Assembly (NCBI GenBank): GCA_019307065.1
Contig: JAFDKH010000040.1
Location: 1-43,210 of the forward strand
Origin: Deltaproteobacteria bacterium
GTDB taxonomy: Bacteria > Myxococcota > B64-G9
DNA length: 43,210 bases
Direction of reading: 5' to 3'
Shown here: positions 1 to 6,656 of the stretch, piece after piece
Layout of the letters: every line of letters starts with the position of its first letter
Numbering within the stretch: position 1 is the stretch's first letter
The notes under the pieces: model-generated
Told to the model about the DNA's origin: nothing
Seen by the model: only the letters and a program-made list of their open reading frames with translations
Databases searched by the model: none
Program-made: the position numbers and the translations under genes

Positions 1-342
1 ATGCTGGAAGGTCCCCGGGGAACCCTGGTCCTGGGATATGCCAACGGCCAGGTCGGTATTTGGGACCTTGAAAACGGGGCTCGGCTCGAGATCGCAAAAC
101 TTCACGGGCCGCTGACTCATTTGCGTATTCACCAGCAGAAATTATATGCCGTCACCGAACTTGGCGACTATCTGGTGTGGGATCTGAGTATTTTCAGGGC
201 AGACTATTGCAGCTTGGTTCGCAGTCTGTGGGACAAAGTTCCGGTTGTCTGGCAGGCCGGGCGCCCGACCCTGTTACCCCGGCCCGAGGAGCATCGTTGT
301 CGGACAAGCCAGCTGCACGCAAGTAAAGTATCCGACCGATAG
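1..342 (+). CDS. C-terminal end of a WD40-like beta-propeller protein (5' partial)
   Basis: The reading frame is open from base 1 and stops with TAG at 340-342, so the gene most likely begins outside the window; the ATG at base 1 need not be the real start. Two blade-like segments are visible: one ending in GIWDLENG (about residues 19-26) and one ending in YLVWDLS (about 57-63). This is the spacing and Trp-Asp ending of WD40 repeats. The last 45 residues are Arg/Pro-rich and look like a tail. WD40 propellers are protein-interaction scaffolds; no enzyme domain is visible here, and the N-terminal part that would define the role (in related bacteria often a kinase or peptidase domain) is missing. 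The gene converges on the activator gene at 349-2206. Confidence 0.6.
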   Translation: MLEGPRGTLVLGYANGQVGIWDLENGARLEIAKLHGPLTHLRIHQQKLYAVTELGDYLVWDLSIFRADYCSLVRSLWDKVPVVWQAGRPTLLPRPEEHRCRTSQLHASKVSDR

Positions 343-348
343 TTGGCC

Positions 349-2206
349 CTATTTTTTCTGGTAGGCGATCTTCTTGATATTGTGGGTTTGCATCTTGTGA
401 GCCAGAGTTCTGACCGGCAGGCCCAACGCCCGGGCGGCCTTCTTTCGATCCCAGTCGTTTTCCCGCAAGGCTCCTAGAATCAATTCTGCTTCGAGGCGGT
501 TCATTTCCGATTTCAAGTTTAGCTGGTCGTCTTGAGCCGCTTGATCGCCGGCCGGGTCGTCGGGCGACTGAGCTGCCGGCGTGTCATCTTCAAGATTGCG
601 GATCTTCTCTGGAAGATCTTCGATTGAAATCGTTGTGCCCTGGGCGATGACTATGGCCCGCTCGATGGCGTTACGCAGTTCGCGCACATTCCCAGGCCAG
701 GAATAGTGCTCAAGCAGCTCTAGGGCTTTTGCGGCGATGCCTTGAATATTGCATTCGTTGGCCTGGTTCGTTGGCCTGGTTGGCCTGTTTGAGAAAACTC
801 AGAGCCAGCGGTTCGATCTCTTCGACTCGTTCACGCAAGGGCGGAATGTCAATGGTCATGGCGTTGAGGCGATAAAGAAGATCTTGTCTGAAATCTCCGG
901 ATTCAACCATGGCCTCGAGATTTTTATGGGTAGCAGCCAGGATTCGCACATCAACTTCTATTTCTGTATTTGAGCCGACGCGAGTGAAACATTTGGTTTC
1001 CAAGACACGCAGCAAAGCGGCCTGAGCCGCGGCGGGCAACTCGCCGATCTCGTCCAGCAAGACGGTTCCGCCATTAGCCGACTCGAATACTCCGACTGCT
1101 TTCTGATTGGCCCCGGTGAAAGCGCCTTTCTCGTGGCCGAACAAGGTGCTCTCGACCAGTTGGGCAGGTATCCCGGCGCAGTTGACACAGCGCATGGGTT
1201 TGTTTTTGCGTTTGCCATTTGTGTGAATGGCCCGAGCGATTATTTCTTTACCACTGCCGGTCTGGCCGTTTATCAAGACCGGGATCACGGATGAAGCCAG
1301 TTTGTCAATCGTTGTGAATATTTCTTTCATGGCCGCCGAGCGAACAATCAGGTTGTCATCTGTAGTGGTTTCGTCCTGAGACAACCCAGCCCGGCTTGTC
1401 AAAGCTGCCAGACTGACCGGCTGATCGGCTTTGGCAGCCTGAAGAGCTGTACGGGTTACAGCCTGCAGTTCCTCTGCCGAAGAAGCATGATCGGGAAAAA
1501 TTGCCAAGCCGGCCTGCAAAAACTCGTTAGCCGCGACAATTTTTTGTGCCAGCTGTGTAGCCTGTTCTTGATTTGCCTCGGGCAGCAAGATCTCGACCGT
1601 GTCGGTACTGTATAGGGCCATCCCGTCGAAGGGGCGCAGCAGATCACGTACAGCCGGAAACCAATGACCAATATGACATTCTTCTTTCTTCACACATTTG
1701 ATCATCAGCAAAGAAAGCTTACGGCTATAGGTCTGGGCTCTGACGACTTCGGCTGAAAGAACAAGACTGAAATGATCGTGGCTGTCTAAGCCAATCTGCT
1801 TGTCATCATAAGACCCGCGGATGTGCAACGAGGCCAGCACGGCGCCCAGGGCCAGATCATCACCGGCCTCAATCTTGCTCCGCTCGATTTTCTCTCCATT
1901 GACCCAGGTCCCGTTGGTTGACTGCAGGTCTTCTATCCAGACTTCCCCGTTCAACAGCTCGATGCAGGCATGCTGTCGCGAGAGACTATCGTCCCTGAGG
2001 GGGACATCAGCCGGCGCGGAACGTCCGATGATCACACTTTGGCCCTCGGTAAGCGGTACCCAGCGCACACCGTCTCGATAAGTAATCAGAATCGAGACCC
2101 GCCTTTGTCTGGATTTGGCCTTTTTCAAGGCCCTGATTTGAGCCAGTTCATCATCGGACAAGCTGGTGGTTTCAAGATGGGTCTTGTTTCTATCTTCTGC
2201 GCTCAA
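349..2206 (-). pseudogene. FHA-domain sigma-54 enhancer-binding regulator, broken by a 13-bp tandem duplication
   Basis: Domain order: an FHA phosphothreonine-binding domain (GRS near the start, SRQH, STNGTW); a degenerate GGDEF/cyclase-like domain without a catalytic motif; and an AAA+ sigma-54 activator core with Walker A GQTGSGKE, the sigma-54-contacting GAFTGA loop, Walker B VLLDEIGEL and the arginine finger in FRQDLLYRL. A Fis-type helix-turn-helix ([17 protein letters not shown]) lies in a second frame. The frame breaks after the AAA+ lid, exactly at a perfect 13-bp tandem repeat (754-779). Removing one copy restores a continuous 614-residue protein through the conserved [15 protein letters not shown] segment. 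I prefer the TTG start at 2206, which has AAGGGG just upstream and leaves the two dyads at 2251-2314 in the intergenic space. Upstream ATG or alternative starts up to 2350 cannot be excluded. As sequenced, the protein would lose its DNA-binding domain. It could be a real lesion, phase variation or an assembly error. Confidence 0.85.
754..779. repeat. Perfect 13-bp tandem duplication causing the frameshift
   Basis: The unit TTCGTTGGCCTGG occurs at 754-766 and again at 767-779, followed by a partial third copy (780-787). Thirteen is not a multiple of three, so one extra copy shifts the reading frame of the minus-strand regulator. Deleting either copy restores the frame. Confidence 0.95.
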
Positions 2207-2250
2207 ACCTGGCCCCTTTAGGCGAAAACCCGTCCAAAAGATAGCATGCG

Positions 2251-2314
2251 GGTAAGATTTTGCAACCACCATGGTATGTAGGCGGGCTATCCTCAATCCA
2301 GGCAAGATCTTGCC
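2251..2314. promoter_or_regulatory. Pair of similar dyads, candidate enhancer (UAS) sites for the sigma-54 activator
   Basis: GGCAAGATCTTGCC at 2301-2314 is a perfect 14-bp palindrome. GGTAAGATTTTGCA at 2251-2264 is a close copy, starting exactly 50 bp away. Their centres lie about 140 and 190 bp upstream of the predicted start of the sigma-54 transcript, the usual range for activator binding. They sit between the regulator's preferred start and the small gene. That the neighbouring regulator binds them is inference. Confidence 0.5.
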
Positions 2315-2420
2315 TCGTAACGCAATCAAAGGTGAGTAATAAATTGCCAAAACACGCTGGAGATCCCCTCAAGACCTGTACTCCTCAGTAAAATTCAGTA
2401 GTTACACAAAGGAGCCGGCT

Positions 2421-2436
2421 TGGCACGCGCCTTGCT
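2421..2436 (+). promoter_or_regulatory. Sigma-54 (-24/-12) promoter of the small membrane protein gene
   Basis: TGGCACG at 2421-2427, four bases, then TTGCT at 2432-2436 match the RpoN consensus perfectly, with GG and GC separated by ten bases. Transcription should start near 2447, giving a 25-nt leader with AAGGAGG (2456-2462) before the ATG at 2472. A gene for a sigma-54 activator lies divergently next door. Confidence 0.88.
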
Positions 2437-2471
2437 AAATAACCAGTTAACCAGCAAGGAGGTTTATTGAA

Positions 2472-2696
2472 ATGAAACTGAATTCAATAAAGAGATTTTT
2501 AGCGGTTGGCATGTTGATTGGCGCCCTGGTGACCTTGCTTGGCTGGAGCTATCAAAGGCACACAAAAGTCTTCTCGTTTCCGCTCGACTGTTACACCCAG
2601 GGAGAAAAGACGATTTGCATCGATGGCCGCTTGAGTGCCGAGATGGTCTGTGAAGAGTTGAGCAGCCAGACGGTGATTTGTAGCGAAAAGATTTAA
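2472..2696 (+). CDS. Small single-span membrane protein with four cysteines, sigma-54-dependent
   Basis: This 74-residue protein is not a family I recognise. It begins with a basic stretch (KLNSIKR), then one hydrophobic segment (about residues 8-26) that is either an uncleaved signal anchor or a signal peptide. A short exported domain follows with four cysteines near residues 40, 49, 60 and 70, spaced so that two disulfides could form in the periplasm. The start is well supported: a perfect AAGGAGG nine bases upstream, itself just downstream of a consensus sigma-54 promoter. The gene is alone on its strand, followed by a hairpin at 2713-2756. The divergent FHA/AAA+ regulator is the obvious candidate activator. 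Function unknown; a stress or envelope signal peptide is one possibility. Confidence 0.75.
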   Translation: MKLNSIKRFLAVGMLIGALVTLLGWSYQRHTKVFSFPLDCYTQGEKTICIDGRLSAEMVCEELSSQTVICSEKI

Positions 2697-2712
2697 GGAT
2701 TCAACGGCGAGA

Positions 2713-2756
2713 CACTTCGGTCCGGTGTCCAGTGGCCTCTGCGCCGGATCGAAGTG
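2713..2756. terminator. Hairpin between convergent genes, likely terminator
   Basis: CACTTCGGTCCGG (2713-2725) pairs with CCGGATCGAAGTG (2744-2756), giving a 13-bp stem with one G-T pair and an 18-nt loop. It lies between the stop of the small gene (2696) and the stop of the convergent TldD-like gene (2775). The following tract (ccctttct) is only weakly T-rich, so efficiency is uncertain. Confidence 0.55.
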
Positions 2757-2774
2757 GCTCCCTTTCTAACTACT

Positions 2775-4523
2775 TCATTTACTTTTTGATTTTTCCTTGA
2801 TCGGTCCGGTCCACGGCGACGGCAGGATGGCTCCCTTTTCGGACTTCTTCGTCCGGCGCTGCAGCTCGATTTCGGTCATCAAGACATCCGGGGCAATGGC
2901 TGAAACGGGAACGTAGCCACTTTCGGCACCGCAGTAACCATTGAATATGGAGATCTCGTCCGAAGTAGCGATGATTTTGTTAATCGAAGCAATTGGTGTT
3001 CCGACAATCTCGACGCCCCTGACCAACTCCTCTTTGCCGTCGGGGAAGACTCGATAAACCAGTTCAGGCACGCCTTTGTAGGCCTGGTAACCCCAGGTTG
3101 ACGTATGCGTCGAACCACCGACGATATTTTTAATAATCAGACCATACGGTTTGCCCTGTTTTTTGATTTCGTCAATCAGCATTTCTTTCAGTTTGGCAAG
3201 TGGAACAGTTTTGTTTGAGGTGACGATGGTGTTGCCCATTCGGGCGCGCGGTTTTTCACCGGGGGCAGCCCGGCCGTGCCCGTTGGATTTCTGGATTTCT
3301 TCGACCGGCGTACGACTGGTCAGAAATGTTTTAAGCACGCCGTTTTCAACCAGAACGACTCGCCGGGCTTTGACGCCCTCATCGTCGTAGCGATAGAAAC
3401 CGTTGAGATCAACCTTGCCATGCTTGGTCTTGGTAGGATCGTCGTAGACCGAGAGAAACTCAGGAATGATCTTCTTGCCGATCTGCCCCTTGAATGTCTT
3501 GCCCTCGTGATCGTCCAGTTGACGCTCGCCTTCGAGACGATGACCGATAACCTCGTGAAATAAAACGCCGGTTGCATCTCCATCCAGAATGACCGGGCCG
3601 GTGTAAGGCTCGAGGACCGGCGCAACTCGCAGGGCCTTCAGATTAGCAGCCACCTGCTTGACTGTCTTGAAAAGTTCTTCCTGGGAGGGAAGCTTGGATT
3701 CTTCGAGAGCATATACTGTTTTCTGGGCATTTATTAACATGCCGTCTTCGGCCCGGGTCACCCCGAATACAGAGACGTTGTAGATGATTTTCTCGCTGAT
3801 TATCCGCGAGCCTTCACTGTTTACAAAAATGCGAGTTTGCTTCTTGGCGTCGAAGGTAACCGATGAATCGAAAATGTGTGGATATTCTTCGAAAAGAGCC
3901 GAAGCTGCCCGGGCGATTTGCTCCCAACGTGACTGGTCGAAAGAGAAGGGCAGTGGCGCTTGAGTGAAGACCTCTGGTTTTTCTTTGGTGAAACTGAGTA
4001 CATCTTTTTTGTCTTCGACCTCGGTGACTTTCTTCGATTTGCGTTTGAGAAAAGCTTTCAGGGCGCCCTTGTAGGCTCTGTCAGCCATTAGCCACAAAGT
4101 ATTGCGAATAGCCTGAGGATCATCATCGATTGGACCCCAGACCGAGGAGCGATATCCCGGATTGAACGAGAAATCATAGCTGGATCTTTTGGTGCCGATG
4201 TTGTCGAACACATAAGAACCCACCCGGATTTCAACTCGTAAACGCCGGTATCGGTCTGTTGATGATTTGTACAAGGCACCGTAGCGAGAGCGCAGGTGAC
4301 GAGAAGCTGTTTCTTTCATCTCCATCGCGGTGAAATACGGCAAATCGAAACCTTCCATCTTCAAACGCTTCATCGTTCGTTCCATCTCGTCGATCATGGC
4401 TTTCTGAACTCGCGGCCGCCGGTCAAACGATTTTCGTGCGGTTAACTTGCGCGGACCGGCCTGGGCGACTAATACGGATGCCGAAAAAATGAGCATGACA
4501 ATTAATAGTAGTTTGTTTCGCAT
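2775..4523 (-). CDS. Exported TldD/PmbA-family metalloprotease-like protein
   Basis: The 582-residue protein carries the TldD zinc motif HEVIGH (residues 323-328) in the conserved context TGVLFHEVIGHRLEGE, and near the C-terminus the YCGAESG segment that corresponds to the family's third, cysteine zinc ligand. TldD proteins pair with TldE/PmbA in the cytoplasm to trim unfolded peptides such as microcin precursors. Two things are odd here. The first 22 residues form a clear Sec signal peptide (RNK, then a hydrophobic core ending AQA), so this copy should act in the periplasm. No TldE partner is nearby, and the protein is longer at the N-terminus than cytoplasmic TldD. It lies 31 bp downstream of a small membrane protein gene, probably in one transcript. 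Family assignment is secure; substrate and partner are unknown. Confidence 0.88.
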   Translation of the reverse strand: MRNKLLLIVMLIFSASVLVAQAGPRKLTARKSFDRRPRVQKAMIDEMERTMKRLKMEGFDLPYFTAMEMKETASRHLRSRYGALYKSSTDRYRRLRVEIRVGSYVFDNIGTKRSSYDFSFNPGYRSSVWGPIDDDPQAIRNTLWLMADRAYKGALKAFLKRKSKKVTEVEDKKDVLSFTKEKPEVFTQAPLPFSFDQSRWEQIARAASALFEEYPHIFDSSVTFDAKKQTRIFVNSEGSRIISEKIIYNVSVFGVTRAEDGMLINAQKTVYALEESKLPSQEELFKTVKQVAANLKALRVAPVLEPYTGPVILDGDATGVLFHEVIGHRLEGERQLDDHEGKTFKGQIGKKIIPEFLSVYDDPTKTKHGKVDLNGFYRYDDEGVKARRVVLVENGVLKTFLTSRTPVEEIQKSNGHGRAAPGEKPRARMGNTIVTSNKTVPLAKLKEMLIDEIKKQGKPYGLIIKNIVGGSTHTSTWGYQAYKGVPELVYRVFPDGKEELVRGVEIVGTPIASINKIIATSDEISIFNGYCGAESGYVPVSAIAPDVLMTEIELQRRTKKSEKGAILPSPWTGPIKEKSKSK

Positions 4524-4554
4524 CTAGTGCTCCTGTCTTGGTGTCGGCGTTAAA

Positions 4555-4749
4555 TCAGTGATTTGGTGCTTCACTAGTGTTGGTAACTTTTACCTTTTTT
4601 GTTTTTGGTTCGAGACTCTCCAGATACAGATACAGCATCCAGCCCATGATACCCAGGGCCAGGATGGCATAGACAATCAGCTTGTATATTCTCCAATCAG
4701 AAAACTTGCTGACTTCCTTGGATTTTTTGCCCTTTAGCCTCGAGCCCAT
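4555..4749 (-). CDS. Small single-span membrane protein upstream of the TldD-like gene
   Basis: This 64-residue protein has a strongly basic N-terminal stretch (SRLKGKKSKEVSK), one transmembrane helix (about residues 25-46) and a short, partly basic C-terminal tail. The ATG has a good Shine-Dalgarno sequence (GGAGGAG) five bases upstream, which supports it as a real gene despite its size. It precedes the exported TldD-like gene by 31 bp on the same strand, so the two are probably co-transcribed. I do not recognise a family. It may be a membrane anchor or adaptor for its neighbour, but nothing in the sequence proves this. Confidence 0.6.
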   Translation of the reverse strand: MGSRLKGKKSKEVSKFSDWRIYKLIVYAILALGIMGWMLYLYLESLEPKTKKVKVTNTSEAPNH

Positions 4750-4844
4750 TGCTCCTCCTGCAAAAACAAAAGCAGTCTACAACATCCTCATCCGACATAC
4801 CATTTCTTTGACCTTAGCGCTGCTTTTCTTCTATTCTCTAGCCT

Positions 4845-6656
4845 ATGACTACAGAAATCAGCACATGGTTCCACCCGGCTTTTATTTTTTTTGTAGTCGG
4901 CCTCGGGTTGGCTGTCTTTGCCTGGCGGCGCTACAGTTTTAGAAGAGGTATGCAGGTTTTTTCACTAAACCTGTTTATTACCTTTTTTTGGATGGCGGCT
5001 TTCGGCGGCAAGCCAGCCTGGCCGGTCGACTTCTTTTTGTTTTCGAACCCACTGATTGCAATTGTCACCACTCTGGCCTCGCGGGTATTGGTTCCGATCC
5101 TGCTTGTCTCAATTGTTTTTGTTGTCCTGGCCGTAATTATGGGCAGAATATTTTGCTCGCACATCTGTCCTATGGGAGTCATGCTGGATTTTTCTGATCG
5201 GTACATCGGACGCCGCCAGCGTGCCAAGGGCAACCGCCTGGAGTACAAGCGCGCCCGCAAGGTAAAATATATTTTCTTGTTGGTTATTCTGGCTGCAGCC
5301 CTGGTGGGTTTCAACCTGCTTGGTTTTGGCGACCCGATCGTTTTGTTTACCAGGTTTTCGGCCACCTTGTTTTATCCAGCCGTGATGGTGCTTCAGGATG
5401 TTGGCTTGCTGGTACTGCGCCCGCTGGGGGCTTGGGCCGGCTGGATTGATGTTGCCTATCTCGAGTTGATCATGATGTCTTTCGACGGGGCAATAATCAC
5501 CCTGGGGCTGCTGATTGTCTTGCTGGTGCTGGCTCGCTTGCAGCCGCGTTTCTGGTGTCGGCATCTTTGTCCGCTGGGCGGACTGCTGGGCTGGATCGGT
5601 AAGTGGGCGCCTTATCGCCGACGAGTGAATGACGACTGTAACTCGTGTAACACGTGCGTTCGCGAGTGTCCCACCGGGGCCATTCACGATAAAGGACTTA
5701 AACTCGATAGGAGCGAGTGCATAGTTTGCAACAATTGCGTGAAGGTTTGTCCCGAAAACGCGGTCAGCTTCGGTTTTATAAAGAAAGATCCCGAAGTCGA
5801 CCTGGCCGGTGTTCAGGCCGGTCGGCGGGCATTTGTGGGCGGGGCTCTGGGCGGATTCGCCGCCGGATTGGGGATGCGCGCCGATGTGCTGCACCCGTCC
5901 GAATCGTTTTTACCGCTGCCGACCCGCCACCCAAAACTGGTCCGCGCACCGGGTTCTTTGCCCGAGCATGAGTTTCTGTCGCGCTGTCTGCGCTGCGGCG
6001 AGTGTATGCGGGCTTGTTTGACCAATGTCATCCAGCCCGACTGGTACCGGGCCGGGTTCGAGGGTCTCTGGGCACCGTATATGAGCTTGCGCCACGCCGC
6101 TTGCGAACAAACCTGTAATGTCTGCGGGCAGGTTTGCCCGACCGAGGCGATTCGGCCGCTATCGCTGAAAGAGAAACAGTATGCCAAGATCGGCACGGCC
6201 GTGGTCATACGCGATCGTTGCTTGCCCTGGTCGCAAGATCATCGCTGCTTGATTTGCGACGAACAGTGCCCTTACAACGCGATCGTATTTCACCACGACT
6301 CAAGTCACCATGTCGGTCTGCCGGTGGTCAACGCCAGCAAATGCAACGGTTGCGGCCAGTGCGAGGACAAGTGTCCGATTGTCGGCGAAGCCGCGATTCA
6401 AGTCTCGCCCGAAGGTGAACTGCGCCTGATTGATGGTTCGTATGTCGAAGAAGCCATCGCTTTAGGACTGGTTTTCGAAGCCAAAGACAAAGTCAAGGAC
6501 CAGTTTCAGCTTGACGACGACAGGCTGCCTCCGGACCCACCCGACCATCCGCCTGACGATCTGGGTACAACCAAGGAACTGCCGCCGGGCATCGAAGAAG
6601 ACGAGACCGATGACAAAAAACCCAAACTCCCGTCGGGTATAGAGCCGGAAGATTAA
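4845..6656 (+). CDS. Membrane polyferredoxin: NapH/MauN-like and NapG/MauM-like modules in one chain
   Basis: The 603-residue protein starts with a NapH/NosR/CcoG-type membrane part (helices about 10-26, 36-52, 78-100, 142-160 and 214-231). Within it are the cluster motifs FCSHICPMG (103-111) and FWCRHLCPLGG (237-246). Two 4Fe-4S ferredoxin motifs follow (CNSCNTCVRECP from 265, CIVCNNCVKVCP from 292). Then come a GRRAFVGGALGGFAAGLG segment (326-343) that looks like a Tat signal or a helix, and a NapG/MauM-type region with four further Cys-rich motifs (381-391, 420-431, 459-475, 500-510). The last 70 residues are acidic and Pro-rich, without known domains. Such proteins pass electrons between quinol and periplasmic or cytoplasmic acceptors. 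No nitrate reductase or other terminal enzyme is nearby, so the partner is unknown. Its stop overlaps the convergent transporter gene by 4 nt. Confidence 0.87.
   Translation: MTTEISTWFHPAFIFFVVGLGLAVFAWRRYSFRRGMQVFSLNLFITFFWMAAFGGKPAWPVDFFLFSNPLIAIVTTLASRVLVPILLVSIVFVVLAVIMGRIFCSHICPMGVMLDFSDRYIGRRQRAKGNRLEYKRARKVKYIFLLVILAAALVGFNLLGFGDPIVLFTRFSATLFYPAVMVLQDVGLLVLRPLGAWAGWIDVAYLELIMMSFDGAIITLGLLIVLLVLARLQPRFWCRHLCPLGGLLGWIGKWAPYRRRVNDDCNSCNTCVRECPTGAIHDKGLKLDRSECIVCNNCVKVCPENAVSFGFIKKDPEVDLAGVQAGRRAFVGGALGGFAAGLGMRADVLHPSESFLPLPTRHPKLVRAPGSLPEHEFLSRCLRCGECMRACLTNVIQPDWYRAGFEGLWAPYMSLRHAACEQTCNVCGQVCPTEAIRPLSLKEKQYAKIGTAVVIRDRCLPWSQDHRCLICDEQCPYNAIVFHHDSSHHVGLPVVNASKCNGCGQCEDKCPIVGEAAIQVSPEGELRLIDGSYVEEAIALGLVFEAKDKVKDQFQLDDDRLPPDPPDHPPDDLGTTKELPPGIEEDETDDKKPKLPSGIEPED

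Noticed and set aside
1-342. ATG at base 1 as a genuine start of a 113-residue protein
   Set aside because: The sequence begins in the middle of a WD40-like blade; a short protein starting there would lack a fold. It is more likely the end of a larger gene cut by the window edge.
5109-5894. 261-codon open frame antisense to the polyferredoxin gene
   Set aside because: It is fully inside a gene with conserved cysteine motifs, has no ribosome-binding site, and its composition (Gln, Pro, Arg, His) looks non-coding.
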